Source: Solanum dulcamara
Lineage: Eukaryota > Streptophyta > Magnoliopsida > Solanales > Solanaceae
Direction of reading: 5' to 3'
Length of the DNA: 64,000 nucleotides
Assembly (NCBI RefSeq): GCF_947179165.1
Contig: NC_077240.1
Span: forward strand, 71,441,501 to 71,505,500
Every line of letters starts with the position of its first letter. Position 1 is the first letter of the stretch. The notes under the pieces are model-generated. The model did not search any database. It worked only from the letters and a program-made list of their open reading frames with translations, and was not told the DNA's origin. Both the position numbers and the translations under genes were made by a program. This document shows, in pieces, positions 1 to 10,939 of the stretch.

Positions 1-480
1 CGACAAGTGCATCGAAGGTACCAACTCCGGTAGGTAGAACCTGGGCGAAGCTATCGTAGCACTGTTGACACTCCAAGTTTCTGTTTAGTGGTGTTGTCTG
101 CTGTCCAATGCACAGTTGTACTCCCAGCTCACCAGAAAAGGGAAGAATAGGGACCAATTCGTACCAAGAGCAGAGCTTGTTGTCCCAAAATTCGCATTGA
201 AAATCTGCTTGTGTACAGTCCTTTGTGTAGAAGAAGCAAGAAGAAGAAAAGAGGAAACGAAAAGATATGGATTTGTTGAACCCTAACAGAGTAGAACCTA
301 GGGTTTGCTTTTAGTTCGAACAAAAGAAAGTGTGAAGAGGAGAGAGAGGTGATCTGAGAAGAAGCAAGAGGAAAGGGAAAGTAGAATTACCTGGTGGTCG
401 CCGGTCGGAGTTGTCTCGGCGGTAGAAGAAGAAGAAGATGACTTAACGTTCTTTATTGAAGAGAGAGAAAAGAGAGAAAA
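1..480 (-). CDS. possible 5' exons of an unrecognised gene running off the left edge
   Basis: Read on the minus strand, a serine-rich stretch near 450-391 ends at a good splice donor (CAG|GTAATT, exon end at 391). A second open stretch runs from about 314 to base 1 without a stop, and contains a plausible acceptor (…ACAAG or AAGCAG) near 210-225. Its conceptual product is cysteine-rich (pairs of Cys, a WDNKLCSWYE-like segment, and an ECQQC motif) and I do not recognise it. No in-frame ATG is visible, so the start may lie in an exon I cannot define, or this could be untranslated or non-genic sequence. GC content here is higher than in the flanking AT-rich DNA, and the purine-rich tract at 330-480 resembles a plant 5' leader. 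Low certainty. Confidence 0.25.
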
Positions 481-763
481 ATGTTACCAGTCTCAATGGT
501 ACTATACATAAGACACAAAAAATTTAAGTATCAAGCAACTAATTATTTGGAATTATTGACATGCAGCAAGATGGGAGATTTAGCAATAAATTATAAATCC
601 ATCGGACAATAGTGCAAAATAAAACTTACTTACAGAAAATCTTCACCAATATTACTTACACTAATTAAGACTACTTGTTCTCCTATTATTCTTTTTTTTT
701 CTTTTTTCTTTTATTTGATTTACAAAAAATGATTTTTATTACATGATGTGTTCAACTTTAACA
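481..763. other. AT-rich intergenic DNA
   Basis: No open reading frame, RNA gene or repeat end could be supported here; poly-pyrimidine and A/T runs only. Confidence 0.5.
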
Positions 764-774
764 CACCGACAATG

Positions 775-1311
775 TTTTTTTTTTAATTTTTTATGGGAAA
801 CAGACCTTACCCCGAGGCTCCCACCCCTCATGGCAGCCAGGGGTTGAGTCACACACCCCCAAGACTTATAATAGATAAAAATAGAAAAATACAAATAGGG
901 GGGCAGAAACCTAACCTTCATTCCTATGGTGGTTCATAAATCGGCCATCCTACTAAGGTCAGCCAACTCATCTCCGATACAAGCAAGTGAAATCTAGAAA
1001 ATATGCACCTAAAGGAGAGGACTCCTCACGATACAAAGAGACTAGGAAAGCATAAATAAGGGAGACTCTCCCCTTACATAATAAAGGAAAAATCTAAACA
1101 AAAATAGGGGTGAAACCTCATAAAAGCTATAATTACAAACAAGAATAGCCAGAACGAGGAGCACATATTAACGTCACAAAAACCAGAAAAACACTGATGG
1201 GAACTGCATAAGCTGCAACTGGGGGCTCAATCCAAAGATACAGCACAAAATAAGAGATCATGGAGGCTTTTTGATCCGTTTGGACTCTATCTAGCATGTA
1301 GTATCCTCGAG
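775..1311 (-). mobile_element. poly-A retroposon (5'-truncated LINE or retrocopy) with 12-bp target duplication
   Basis: On the minus strand the segment ends in an A-rich tail (T-run on the plus strand at 775-790). It is flanked by a perfect 12-bp direct repeat CACCGACAATGT at 764-775 and 1312-1323. A 3' poly-A tail plus a long target-site duplication is the signature of LINE-machinery retroposition. The body has only short interrupted reading frames and I do not recognise a protein in it, so it may be the 3' untranslated part of an L1-type LINE or a reverse-transcribed cellular RNA. The insertion boundary is well supported; the identity is not. Confidence 0.7.
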
Positions 1312-1323
1312 CACCGACAATGT

Positions 1324-1559
1324 AAAATTTCAAACTTTAAGCATTAAACTCAAGAACACAAAAAATTCATATCAAAGATCTTTAATAGATATTTTTTTGA
1401 CTCCAAGATTTTCCAACTGTAGTAACCATTCAACAGATGACTTCGAATCTACAAATTACTATATACCATAAAACTTTGAAATCTAAACTATCTACATACT
1501 TTTTAAATAAAAAAAGAAAAAAAGAAAGATATCATAAACCTTTGGTTGAATCATAAGGA
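1324..1559. other. AT-rich spacer
   Basis: No gene or repeat boundary seen between the retroposon and copia element A. Confidence 0.5.
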
Positions 1560-1564
1560 CTTAC

Positions 1565-2023
1565 TATTAGGATTTCACGTGATTATGAAAATACAAATAA
1601 TCTAATAATGAATCCTATCAATTATTCAGGATTGTAGAACTGCATAATTTTTAGATAACATAAATTACAATAACTAAGTCAAGAAAGCATACCTAAATCC
1701 ATCATGTTATTTTTTGACTAAGTGCGATAATGTTCTTTCTTAATTGTTCTTTACTCTTATTTTTATTTACTATTTTCTCTCTCTTTTTTCCTTTTATGGC
1801 TTCTTAATGAATAGAATGATGGAGTACACTATTCTCTTTTTAAAGGAAGAGAGAGGACCCATAATAAATTGTATGGGGAGTTACAACTTCTTTTAACCAC
1901 TCTCCATCACGTAAGAAAAAAAGAGTTACAATACGAATTCACTTCTTCATAACATCCAATTAATTTAGCCGTTTAATATTTATGAAATTGACTTTATTAC
2001 ATGAGCCACAAATGAAACTTACA
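1565..2023 (-). repeat. 3' LTR of copia element A
   Basis: Direct repeat of 9572-10035 (459 versus 464 bp) with scattered substitutions and small indels. It ends in CA on the plus strand; its other end is TATT where the partner has TGTT. The purine-rich stretch immediately above 2023, read on the minus strand, is the likely polypurine tract. Confidence 0.9.
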
Positions 2024-2413
2024 TTCTCTCACTTGACACATTCTCATTCATGTAATGTTTCAATAAATATCTCAATCATTATGTGCACGTTTAAATTCAA
2101 ATCTTTATTTTATTGGAAACATCATTCATTGTGATTGAGTAAATAAACTAATGTGAGTCATGCCGGTTGTATATCACCTCTATATATAATTCATTTCATG
2201 TGCTACAATATTAGTCTATCGTCTAACACAATCTTTAAATACGTAATGGTCCAATCATAATGTATAGTATATCTTCACCTAAGCTAAAATATATTATCGT
2301 CATTCTCAGCATAATGTATACAAAAGAAAATATGTAATAACAGAAACATATATATAGTTGAGCCCAAGTGTCAATTGCATTAACATAATGAAATCTTTAC
2401 ATAAAGTTATTCA

Positions 2414-3870
2414 TTGCTATCAATAAGACCCATTCTTTCAACAAGTTCAACAAATATTTTGGGTGGTAATCCTTTCGTCAAAGGATCAGCAATCATAAGT
2501 TTGGTGCTAACACGTTCAATTGTCACTTTATGTTTCTGGACTTCTTCTTTAACCAAAAAGTATTTCAATTCCATATGCTTCACACCTTTTGAATACTTAT
2601 CATTTTTTGAGAAGAAAATAGATGCAGTATTATAATAATAAATTTTCAGCTACTTGAAAATATTATCGACTAGTCCAAGCATGCCACAAACTCAACTTCC
2701 ATAATGGATGTAGCTATAACAAACTGCTTCGCACTCTTCCATGATATTGCGCCTTCAACTAACAGTAACAAATATCCAAATATGAATTTTCTTGTATCCA
2801 ACAACTAGCATAATCTGAATCTGAATATCAAATCATATCAAGATGATTAGATCTTCTATAAGTGATCTTATGATCTTTCGTTCCATGCAAGTATCGCAAC
2901 ACTTTCTTTGTAGCCTTCCAGTGGTCCATTTCTGAAATACTTTGATAACGATGCAGCATCCCAACAACAAAACTTATGTATGGTCTCATACATGTCTGGG
3001 CATACATTTGACTCCCAACAATTGATGCATAAGGAATATCTTTTATTTTCTTACGTTTAAGTCATTCTTTGGACATTGACTAAGACTAAATTTATCTCCT
3101 TTATGAATTAAAATGGGACTTAATGAGCATTTTTCCATTCTAAATATCTCTAACACTTTATTAACATATGCTTTCTGAGACAACCCCAACAATCCTTGTG
3201 ATCTATCTCAAAATGTTTCTATTCCAATCACATAAGATGCCTCGCCCATATCTTTCATTTCAAAATTATTAGAGAGATATTTCTTGGTATCGTACAACAA
3301 ACCAAGATTATTAGTATCAAGAAAGATGTCATCAACATACAGTACTAACATAATAAACTTCCTCCCACTGACCTTTAGATATATACATCGATCAACGGTA
3401 TTTTCCTTAAATCCAAAAGTGACAATAATTTCATTAAATTTAAGATATCATTGTTAGAAAGCTTGTTTAACTCCGTATATTGACTTCTTAAGTTTACATA
3501 CCATGTGTTCCTTTTGTTTAATAGAAAACCCTCAAGTTGATTCATATATACTTCTTCCTCTAAATTTCCATTTAGAAAGGTTGTTTTCACATCCATTTGA
3601 TGTAGCTCTAAGTCATAATGAGCTACTAGAGCCATTATAATTTTGAGTAAATCTTTTCTAGAGACAAGTGAAAATGTATCCTTATAGTCGATGTCATCTT
3701 GTTGAGTGAAACCTTTGGCAACAAGCCTGGCCTTGTGACGTTTGATGTTGCCAGTTGAGTCTCATTTTCTCTTAAAGACCCATTTATACCCTACTCTTTT
3801 GCAACCTTCAGGTAATTCAACAAAGTCCCAAACTTCATTATGTTTGATAGATTTCAACTCATCTTTCATA
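2414..3870 (-). pseudogene. copia A reverse transcriptase / RNase H remnant
   Basis: Minus-strand reading in several frames gives copia RT and RNase H pieces. The N-terminal RT segment around 3635-3510 carries LHQMDVKTTFLNGNLEEEVY. The catalytic YVDD is encoded at 3338-3327. The RNase H tail near 2490-2440 carries the typical DPLTKGLPPKIF. Several stops and frameshifts separate these blocks, so no active polymerase can be made. RT would copy the element RNA into DNA and RNase H would degrade the RNA strand. Confidence 0.85.
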
Positions 3871-3874
3871 GCTT

Positions 3875-4677
3875 CTATCTATTATCAGAATTCATACTTT
3901 CAATAGCTTGTAAAAATGAAACTGGATCATTATCAATTCCCAAATTAATTTCTGACTCATGTAGATATATCAAATAATCATCAGAAATAGCAGGTCTCTT
4001 TCGTCTTTGAGATTTTCTTAATGCTATTTTTTGTGATTCATCTATTATAGGTTCATTAATTATGACTTCATTGTGATTAACAGGAGCATTAATTTGTTGT
4101 TCTTGTTGATTGTTAGTTTCTACAACAACTTCAGAAATAACAATTTTAGAAGAAGTGCAGGGTAGAGGAATATGTACCTTAACTTCTTTAATTTCTATAT
4201 TGTGTGGTTCTCCACTTCCACTAACTTCATTACTCTCAATGAACCTAGCATTTCTAGTTTCAACTATTCTCGTACTATGATTTTGACAGTAAAATCTATA
4301 CCTCTTTGATTTTTCTTGATAACCAATGAAGAAACCACTCATTGTTCTTGAATTCAGTTTTTTTCTTGTGGGTTATAAACTCTAACTTCTATCGGCAACC
4401 CCAGACATGCAGATGCCTTAGGTTTTCTACTGGTCTACAGTTCAAAAGGTGTCTTTGGAACTGCTTTACTAGGAACCCTATTTAGTAAGTAGAAGACAGT
4501 CCTTAAAGAATACATCCACAACAAAAGAGGTAAAGATGAATTACTCAACATACTCCTAACCATATTCATTAATGTACGATTACGCCTTTCTGCCACACCA
4601 TTTTGTTGTGGTGCATCTGGCATTGTGTATTGAACACATATGCCATGCTTTTCAAGAAATTTAGCAAATGAACAAGG
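3875..4677 (-). pseudogene. copia A integrase C-terminal part and linker remnant
   Basis: The minus-strand frame 4623-4435 encodes the integrase core end with [15 protein letters not shown], which contains the catalytic Glu of the D,D35E triad in copia elements. The frame 4342-3875 encodes the GKR-like linker between integrase and RT, with an acidic, low-complexity middle and a KSQRRKRPAI segment. The upstream half of the integrase lies above 7023, separated by the inserted solo LTR. Intervening stops mark it as dead. Confidence 0.8.
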
Positions 4678-4682
4678 GTGTT

Positions 4683-7023
4683 TGTCACACTTCGGGAGGG
4701 TACCATAGGCGTGACCGATACTTTAAGACTATAATTACTCCCCAAGAGAACTACTTGTCATGTTCACATAATCATTCAATCAAATCTCTATCAACGGATG
4801 ACTTAACTCATCAAGATAATCAAATAAATACTTATAGAATAAGGCTAAAGGCCAACAATCTGTCTAATCCAATCAACAAGACTAGTACGAATGAAACTAG
4901 ACAAAAGATAATCTCAAATCAATAAGTCAACAATCTAGTCTATGAAACATCTATCAACCATCTAAGCGGTGTCAATGACAGGTCATGGCTACCAAATCAA
5001 AATAAAAGGACTTCAGAACTCAAAAGCTAGATGATAAAATAGTGGTATGCTCCTAAGCAGGGAGTACTCAACAATCAATTGGAAAGTAAATAGATCCTCA
5101 ACGGCGTGCTTGTTGATGATCTCTAGTACCTGTCTCTGTATTATAAAATAATGCAGGCCCAAATAGACGTCATTACATGGAATGTACGAGTATGTAATAT
5201 GGCAAAATGAAACATGTATCAAGATAGAATAATATCAGTTCAAATATCTCAAATCAGAAAAATGAGGAACTCAATCAGGATATCTTAAGTCAAAAGCAAG
5301 AATAAGGTTTAGACAGAGACCAACCAGATATAATCTAATCCGATCCGATCCAATCCAATCAACTTAGAGTACTATCAAGACCTATATGTGAGTTTCTCTT
5401 ATCCAACGACAATCACTTATGAGCCAATAATCATACAACAAGCTCATTATTATTGCCACAACTATCCAGTACTTTGCCAAGGTAAAGGACGAATCATTCA
5501 ATCAAGGATCCAATCATGTAATCAAGTCCTATCTTTTCAGGACATTCAAACTAAGGGAAACATCTAACTTTAATAGTTCAATCCTCTCTTATGTTGGCTA
5601 CGTAGTTATTGGATTCAAGTTATTACTTACTCTTACCCTATTCGGTGCTCGATACTCCTTCCAAGATTCAATGTTCATAAGATAATAAATTCCAATCAAC
5701 CAATGAACAAGTCTCATATAGACTTTTATCAGTTCATCGGTTCTATCAAATCAATCCATTCGGATAATCAATCTTTCGATCATTCCCATATCATTCATTT
5801 ATGAGTAGTTGGGAAAATCATTTATGAAAAAATTTAGTTGAGACCATTCAATTGATTTCAATAGTGAAGATACAAGGACTATCAAGTTTCATCAAAACTA
5901 TCATCATGCTCACATCACAATCACAATCATGCATTCATAAGTTCAAGGCTCTAGACTCAATCCTTAGGTATATACATTCATTGTTGGTCAAAATACTATT
6001 AGATTTTATGGTGTAAGTAGTTTAAATCATTTTTTTAGGAAACAAGTTCATAGAAAAATATCAATTTCGTAATAGTAGGTAGAATATACAAATTTAAGGA
6101 AAATCTCTTGGAACACAATCATGGGAACTCAAATAATTCACAAGCAACCTATCACAATCATGGGGCACATGGAAGAACAATGTTCATGCTTTAGTTTAGC
6201 CTTACATACCTTAAAAGCTCCAAATCTTGATGAAAAATCTTAACTTGAAGAAGAACAATCATGATACCCTTTCTTGAAATTCTTGGATTTGTTTTCTTGG
6301 AAACCCTATGGTTAGGATTTAAGATTTCTCTTAGATATCCATGTATGTATGAAGAAATTTGGGTTGAAAATCTTGAAATATATGAAGAATAACTTACCTT
6401 GATGAAGAACCTTGAAAGAGAACCCTAACTTGATATTTGTTTGGAAAATTTTGACCATTAAAGTTTAGGAGTGAATGAGAGGGTTTCTAATGAGGAAAAA
6501 CTATTTTTTATACATTTAGGTACATTAAAATAACTCTCAGAAGGTTATACGACAAAAGTACCCGAAAAAAATAAAAGAGGCGTCGTTTGGCTTAGGCAGT
6601 AGGGTTCGCGTCCTCTCCGCATCGTGGAGCCATTGCAGACTTCTGCCAGAATGGAGGGTCTCCAGTAAAACAGTCATAATTCTTTACTCCCAACTCCAAA
6701 TGCAGCAAACGTGGTGGAATTGGAAAGAGGACACACAGATCTTTAATTTTATAGGTCATAGGACATCTAACTCTTAATATTCTGAGAGATATGATTGTTT
6801 AAAGTTGACCCTTATATGATCTTATATGAACACTTAATCGGTAAAAGGTCTTTCAACTCGACTTAGTACTAGAGGTTCCTTATGACCATAATTTACCTCT
6901 AATACACTTCAAATACTTAGGAATTGATCCTAACTCATATGTACAATTAGAATTCATATAGTTCTTAGTTTATATGCATATGAAGAATGGTTCGAATTTT
7001 GGCGAAAACTTTGGAGTGTTACA
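4683..7023 (-). repeat. solo LTR of a Ty3/gypsy element inserted in copia A integrase
   Basis: The segment begins TGTCACACTT and ends GTGTTACA on the plus strand, the same termini as the LTRs of the gypsy element at 45208-54728. It also shares internal blocks with them, for example ATAATGCAGG…ACATGGAATGTACGAGTATGTAA near 5150-5200. It is flanked by 5-bp near-identical duplications GTGTT (4678-4682) and ATGTT (7024-7028). It splits the copia integrase exactly. No gag-pol and no second LTR are present, so unequal recombination between LTRs probably removed the interior. Orientation is inferred from the related element. Confidence 0.85.
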
Positions 7024-7898
7024 ATGTTGTCCAGTTTCATTATATCTTCCATAATACTCACCACCTCTATCTAATCTGATTATTTTCACATTTATGTCTA
7101 GTTATCTTTCTGCCTCATTAATAAATACCTCTAAAGAATTTATCGTTTGAGATTTTTCATGCAATAAATAAACATATTCATAACATGAAAAATCATCAAT
7201 AAAAGTGATAAAGTATTTTTTCCTTACTGAAAGATGCGATATCAAAAGGACCGCATATATCAGTATGTATAATTTCCATAAGTTATGTGCTTCTTGTGGC
7301 TCCGTGTCTTGTTTGTTTTACTTTAATATAATCCACACAAATATTAAGGTTTCTAAAATCCAAATATGAAAGAATTTCATTCTTAACTAATCTTTCCAGC
7401 TTTCTTTGAATATGTGACCTAAACGTTTATGCCATAAGTATGCAAATTATTTATTCACCAAATTCCATTTAGTTTCAATATTATGATGCAAAGTTAAAAG
7501 TGTTTCGACAAAGAAATTATCAAGATTTAAGTTATATAAGCTATCATAAAGAGTACCACGACCAATAAGACGATTTTGCTTAAACAAACTAAACATCCAT
7601 TACCAAAATTAAAAAAAGTATCCAGTCTTATCCAACTTAGACAAAGAAACTAAATTTCTTGAAAGAGAAGGTACATAACAAGTTTCAAACGAATCTAAGT
7701 AATGCCCAGTATCAAGGATCAAATGATAAGTCCCGATAGGTTCAACTAGAGCCTTCACTCTATTCCCCATATACACAAACCTTTCATTCTGATTTATGAT
7801 CTGTCTTGTAAGAAATCCCTACATAGTATTAGAAACATGAACAGTATAACCAGATTCAATCCACCAAGTATTATAAGGAACTCCAGTTAAATTTGATT
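7024..7898 (-). pseudogene. copia A protease and integrase N-terminal remnant
   Basis: Minus-strand translation gives a copia protease block near 7870-7820, reading WWIESGYTVHV. In this family the active site is normally WIDSG, so the catalytic Asp appears replaced by Glu. Further on is the integrase zinc-binding start LWHKRLGH near 7425-7400. Stops interrupt the frame. This block joins the integrase end at 4623 across the solo-LTR insertion. Confidence 0.75.
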
Positions 7899-8721
7899 CT
7901 AGACATGTAAAAGCACAAGGCTTACATTTCTTCTCGAACCATGCCTTACTTTCAGACAATCTTTTTGAAAGTGTCCAGATTTTCCATAGAAAAAACACTT
8001 ATCATCCTTATATTTCTTCTTACATACTTGAGATGAGGACTCATTAACATTATGTTGCCTCTGTTTTCCCTTAACATGCTTCTTTCCTTTCTTTCCAGCC
8101 CCTTGATGACTTACAAAGTTGATGGAGTGGGTTCCTTGATTCTTCAGTCTTGTTTCCTCTTGAACTAGCATTCCGTGCAATTCATGCACATTCCATTTGT
8201 CTTTCATGGTGTTATAGTTCTTTTGGAAAGGATCATACTCAGAAGGTAATGAGTTAATGATAAATTATACAAGGAAATTTTATACCACTTCCATTCCTAA
8301 AAACTTAAGTATTGTCGCAATGTTTGTCATTTCAATGACATGCTCATGCATGGTACGTGAACCATCAAATTTCATGGTGGTGAAAGTACCCATTAATGTA
8401 CCAGCAAGAGACTTATCAGCAGTTTAAGAGGATTCTTCCACAAGTTTCAAAAATTCTTTTGCATTTTCAGTTTTGGGAAGAATAGTCTTAATGTTGCCCG
8501 CAATATTCATTCGCATGAACATTAGGCCTAATCTATTAGACCTTTCTAGTGATCATAATATAATGGAACCTTTCTTCAGTACTGCTAGCTTCAATAATAG
8601 CAGTTGGTTTTTCAATGTAAAATGCAACATCAAAATCTAAAACCCCGAGATGGAATTTGATCTGTTCGCACCAGTTTGAGAAGTTAAGATCGTTAAAGAT
8701 TGTGACAGAGGTAGAATGCAA
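7899..8721 (-). pseudogene. copia A gag remnant with zinc knuckle
   Basis: The minus-strand frame 8721-8536 starts with an ATG and has the copia gag opening (FNDLNFSNWCEQIKFHLGVL). The frame 8207-7899 carries a zinc-knuckle-like segment, CFFYGKSGHFQKDC, in which the second Cys of CX2CX4HX4C is Tyr. Gag would form the cytoplasmic particle that packages element RNA. The two parts are in different frames with lesions between, so this is a broken capsid gene. Confidence 0.75.
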
Positions 8722-9557
8722 ATGTAGAGCAAATAATGCACATAGAAGATGCTCTTTTGTTAATATTTTGAATTATGAATTTAGACATACTATCAGATTA
8801 AAAAATGATTTATGTATTCTTAAATGTATATTGATGTCCTCCTTTGGGTAAAACATCAAAATATAACTTTAGACATAATAATGCTTAAAAGTAAATTTAA
8901 CATAATTTGATAAACTTAAATGCATCAATTAATACTATTCATTATCTTTGGATAAATAAATAAAACTAACGATGCATCTAAATTATATCTTTAATGTTAA
9001 ATGGCTATAAAAACAAGCAATCAACCTTTGGGTGATCCATAAATGTCTTATAACCAAAAGACTTCAATTTACCCATAATAGTTATATCGGTTATAAGCAT
9101 CAAAACTAATGAGTAATTGAATTTAAGTTTAATCATTATTTTGAAATTATGTATTCATAAAGTTTGACCGCTTTGGCGATTAATAAATCTCATATATTTA
9201 ATTCTAAGAAATATACGAAACGGTAAGTTTCATTAATTTTTTTAAGTCACTGCATATTATGTGTATAGTCCCTTTAGAAATTTAGTAGACCAATTAAATG
9301 GTATTTAAATAGCATTATGAGTCCATCAATACAATCACAATAGACTCCAAATAATAAATTACATTCATTAAAAAACAGCGACATGTAGTTCATATATGAT
9401 TCTAGCAAGTCACGTGTTTACTGTTAACCCAAAAGGATCATAAGTAATAAATAAAAGAGACGGGAACAACTTGCCAAGTTCATATTCTCCAATTCGTCAT
9501 CTTTTCTAATTAAAGAAAAATATTACTTTTATGAAAAATTATTAGTATCTCAACCTG

Positions 9558-9569
9558 GCTCTGATACCA
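9558..9569 (-). other. primer-binding site of copia A
   Basis: GCTCTGATACCA, complementary to the 3' end of initiator Met-tRNA, lies two bases inside the 5' LTR of this minus-strand element. It fixes the element's orientation. Confidence 0.9.
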
Positions 9570-9571
9570 AA

Positions 9572-10035
9572 TGTTAGGATTTCACATGATTATGAAAACA
9601 TAAATAATCTAATAATGAATCCTATCAATTATTCAGGATTGTAGAACTACGTAATTATTACATAACATAAACTACAATAATTCAGTGAAGAAAACATACC
9701 TGAATCTTTCATATTATTTCTTGACTTAAGTGCGGAAATATTCTTTATTAATTGTTCTTTACTCATATTTTTATTTACTCATTTCTCTCTCTCTCTTTCC
9801 TTTTCTCGCTTCTTAATGAATAGAATGTTGGAGTACACTATTCTCCTTTTAAAGGCATAAAGACAGGACCCATAATAAATTGTATGGAAAGTTACAACTT
9901 CTTTTAACCACTCTCCATCACGTAAGAAAAAAAGAGTTACAATACGAATTTACTTCTTCATAACATTCAATTAATTTATCCGTTTAATATTTTGTAAAAC
10001 TGACTTTATTACATGAGACACAAATGAAACCTACA
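9572..10035 (-). repeat. 5' LTR of copia element A
   Basis: Direct repeat of 1565-2023, with TG…CA ends on the plus strand (TGTTAGG … CCTACA). It is followed by the CTTAC target duplication. Confidence 0.9.
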
Positions 10036-10133
10036 CTTACTTCAATTTTGACTCTATGTCCTGGCAGTATCTTGTATAAAACAAAGTTTCTTTGGGGAAT
10101 CAACTAATGCAATTTGTATATTATAAAGGATTA

Positions 10134-10415
10134 TCAAATATAACACAAAATTTCTCCACCTGTTCCTTCTAATCGAGTCTCTCGGACTGTCATTATACCT
10201 TTAGAAGTAGAAGGAATTAAAATTCTCATTCCTCCTAAAATTTGCGGAATTCGTTGAAAATTAGAATAGATTCGTAGACTAGGTTGACTAATTCGTTTTA
10301 AATATAAATATTTCTAAAGATCTTTTCCTATTCCTTCTATGTCGTAGGGTAAAAATAAAAAAAATATTTGTTGTTTTCTCGATGTTTTCTTACATTTTTT
10401 ATAAAACTTTTTCTA
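10134..10415 (-). pseudogene. rps8: chloroplast rps8 fragment in the nucleus (NUPT)
   Basis: The minus strand encodes the C-terminal half of plastid ribosomal protein S8. From about 10300 down to the stop at 10136-10134 the frame is open and reads [11 protein letters not shown], then [10 protein letters not shown], then [17 protein letters not shown] and a CYI end. Upstream (to about 10415) the homology continues as IKNVRKHRENNKYF but with frame breaks and stops. S8 binds 16S rRNA in the plastid 30S subunit. The piece lacks the N-terminus, carries several substitutions, and is surrounded by nuclear repeats, so it is an old plastid-to-nucleus transfer, not a gene. Confidence 0.8.
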
Positions 10416-10900
10416 GCTATTTCATTCGGACAATAACGTGCTTGTTTCGTCTAATTTTTCGATCAGAAATTTTCAGCTGAAAAAGAAAACAAGAGAAATT
10501 ATTAAAAGGGGAGAAAATTATCAATTATTAATTATGTAAAACTCATATATAATCTGTAAAGCTATCAACTAATTATTTTTTTTAAAAAATCAGAAAAAAA
10601 TGATGATGATAAATGTAAGAAGACGACTTAAATCAAAAACCAAAATAAGAAGAAAAGCAAGAGGTAGAAGAAGCGTATGTTACATAAATAGAATTATAGA
10701 TTTTTATTTTTTTTAATATAAGATAAAATTCTAATTAATTTAGAAGTATTAAACATTATTATTTCATACCTAGAATATCCTAAATAAAAGCATGCTATTT
10801 TGAAATATATAATAATTAGGATTCTGCAGGTGGTTAATCCTGAGCTAAAAGTATTTTACTGCATGCTACTTTGAAATATATAGTAGTTAGGTTTATATGT
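10416..10900. other. AT-rich DNA without recognisable genes
   Basis: Runs of A and T and a few short repeats; no reading frame or element end supported. Confidence 0.45.
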
Positions 10901-10939
10901 ATAATAATTAATTAATAATTTATCAATTACGTATTGTTT

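Larger units (their letters stand above)
1565..10035 (-). mobile_element. Ty1/copia retrotransposon A, interrupted by a solo gypsy LTR
   Basis: A full-length but decayed element lies on the minus strand. Its two direct LTRs (1565-2023 and 9572-10035) are flanked by a perfect 5-bp target duplication CTTAC (1560-1564 and 10036-10040). Next to the right-hand (5') LTR is the primer-binding site GCTCTGATACCA (9558-9569), the complement of the initiator Met-tRNA 3' end, two bases from the LTR. Inside, reading leftward, come gag, protease, integrase, reverse transcriptase and RNase H remnants, the order diagnostic of copia. The integrase region is split by a later gypsy insertion now reduced to one LTR (4683-7023). 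All reading frames are broken. Confidence 0.93.
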
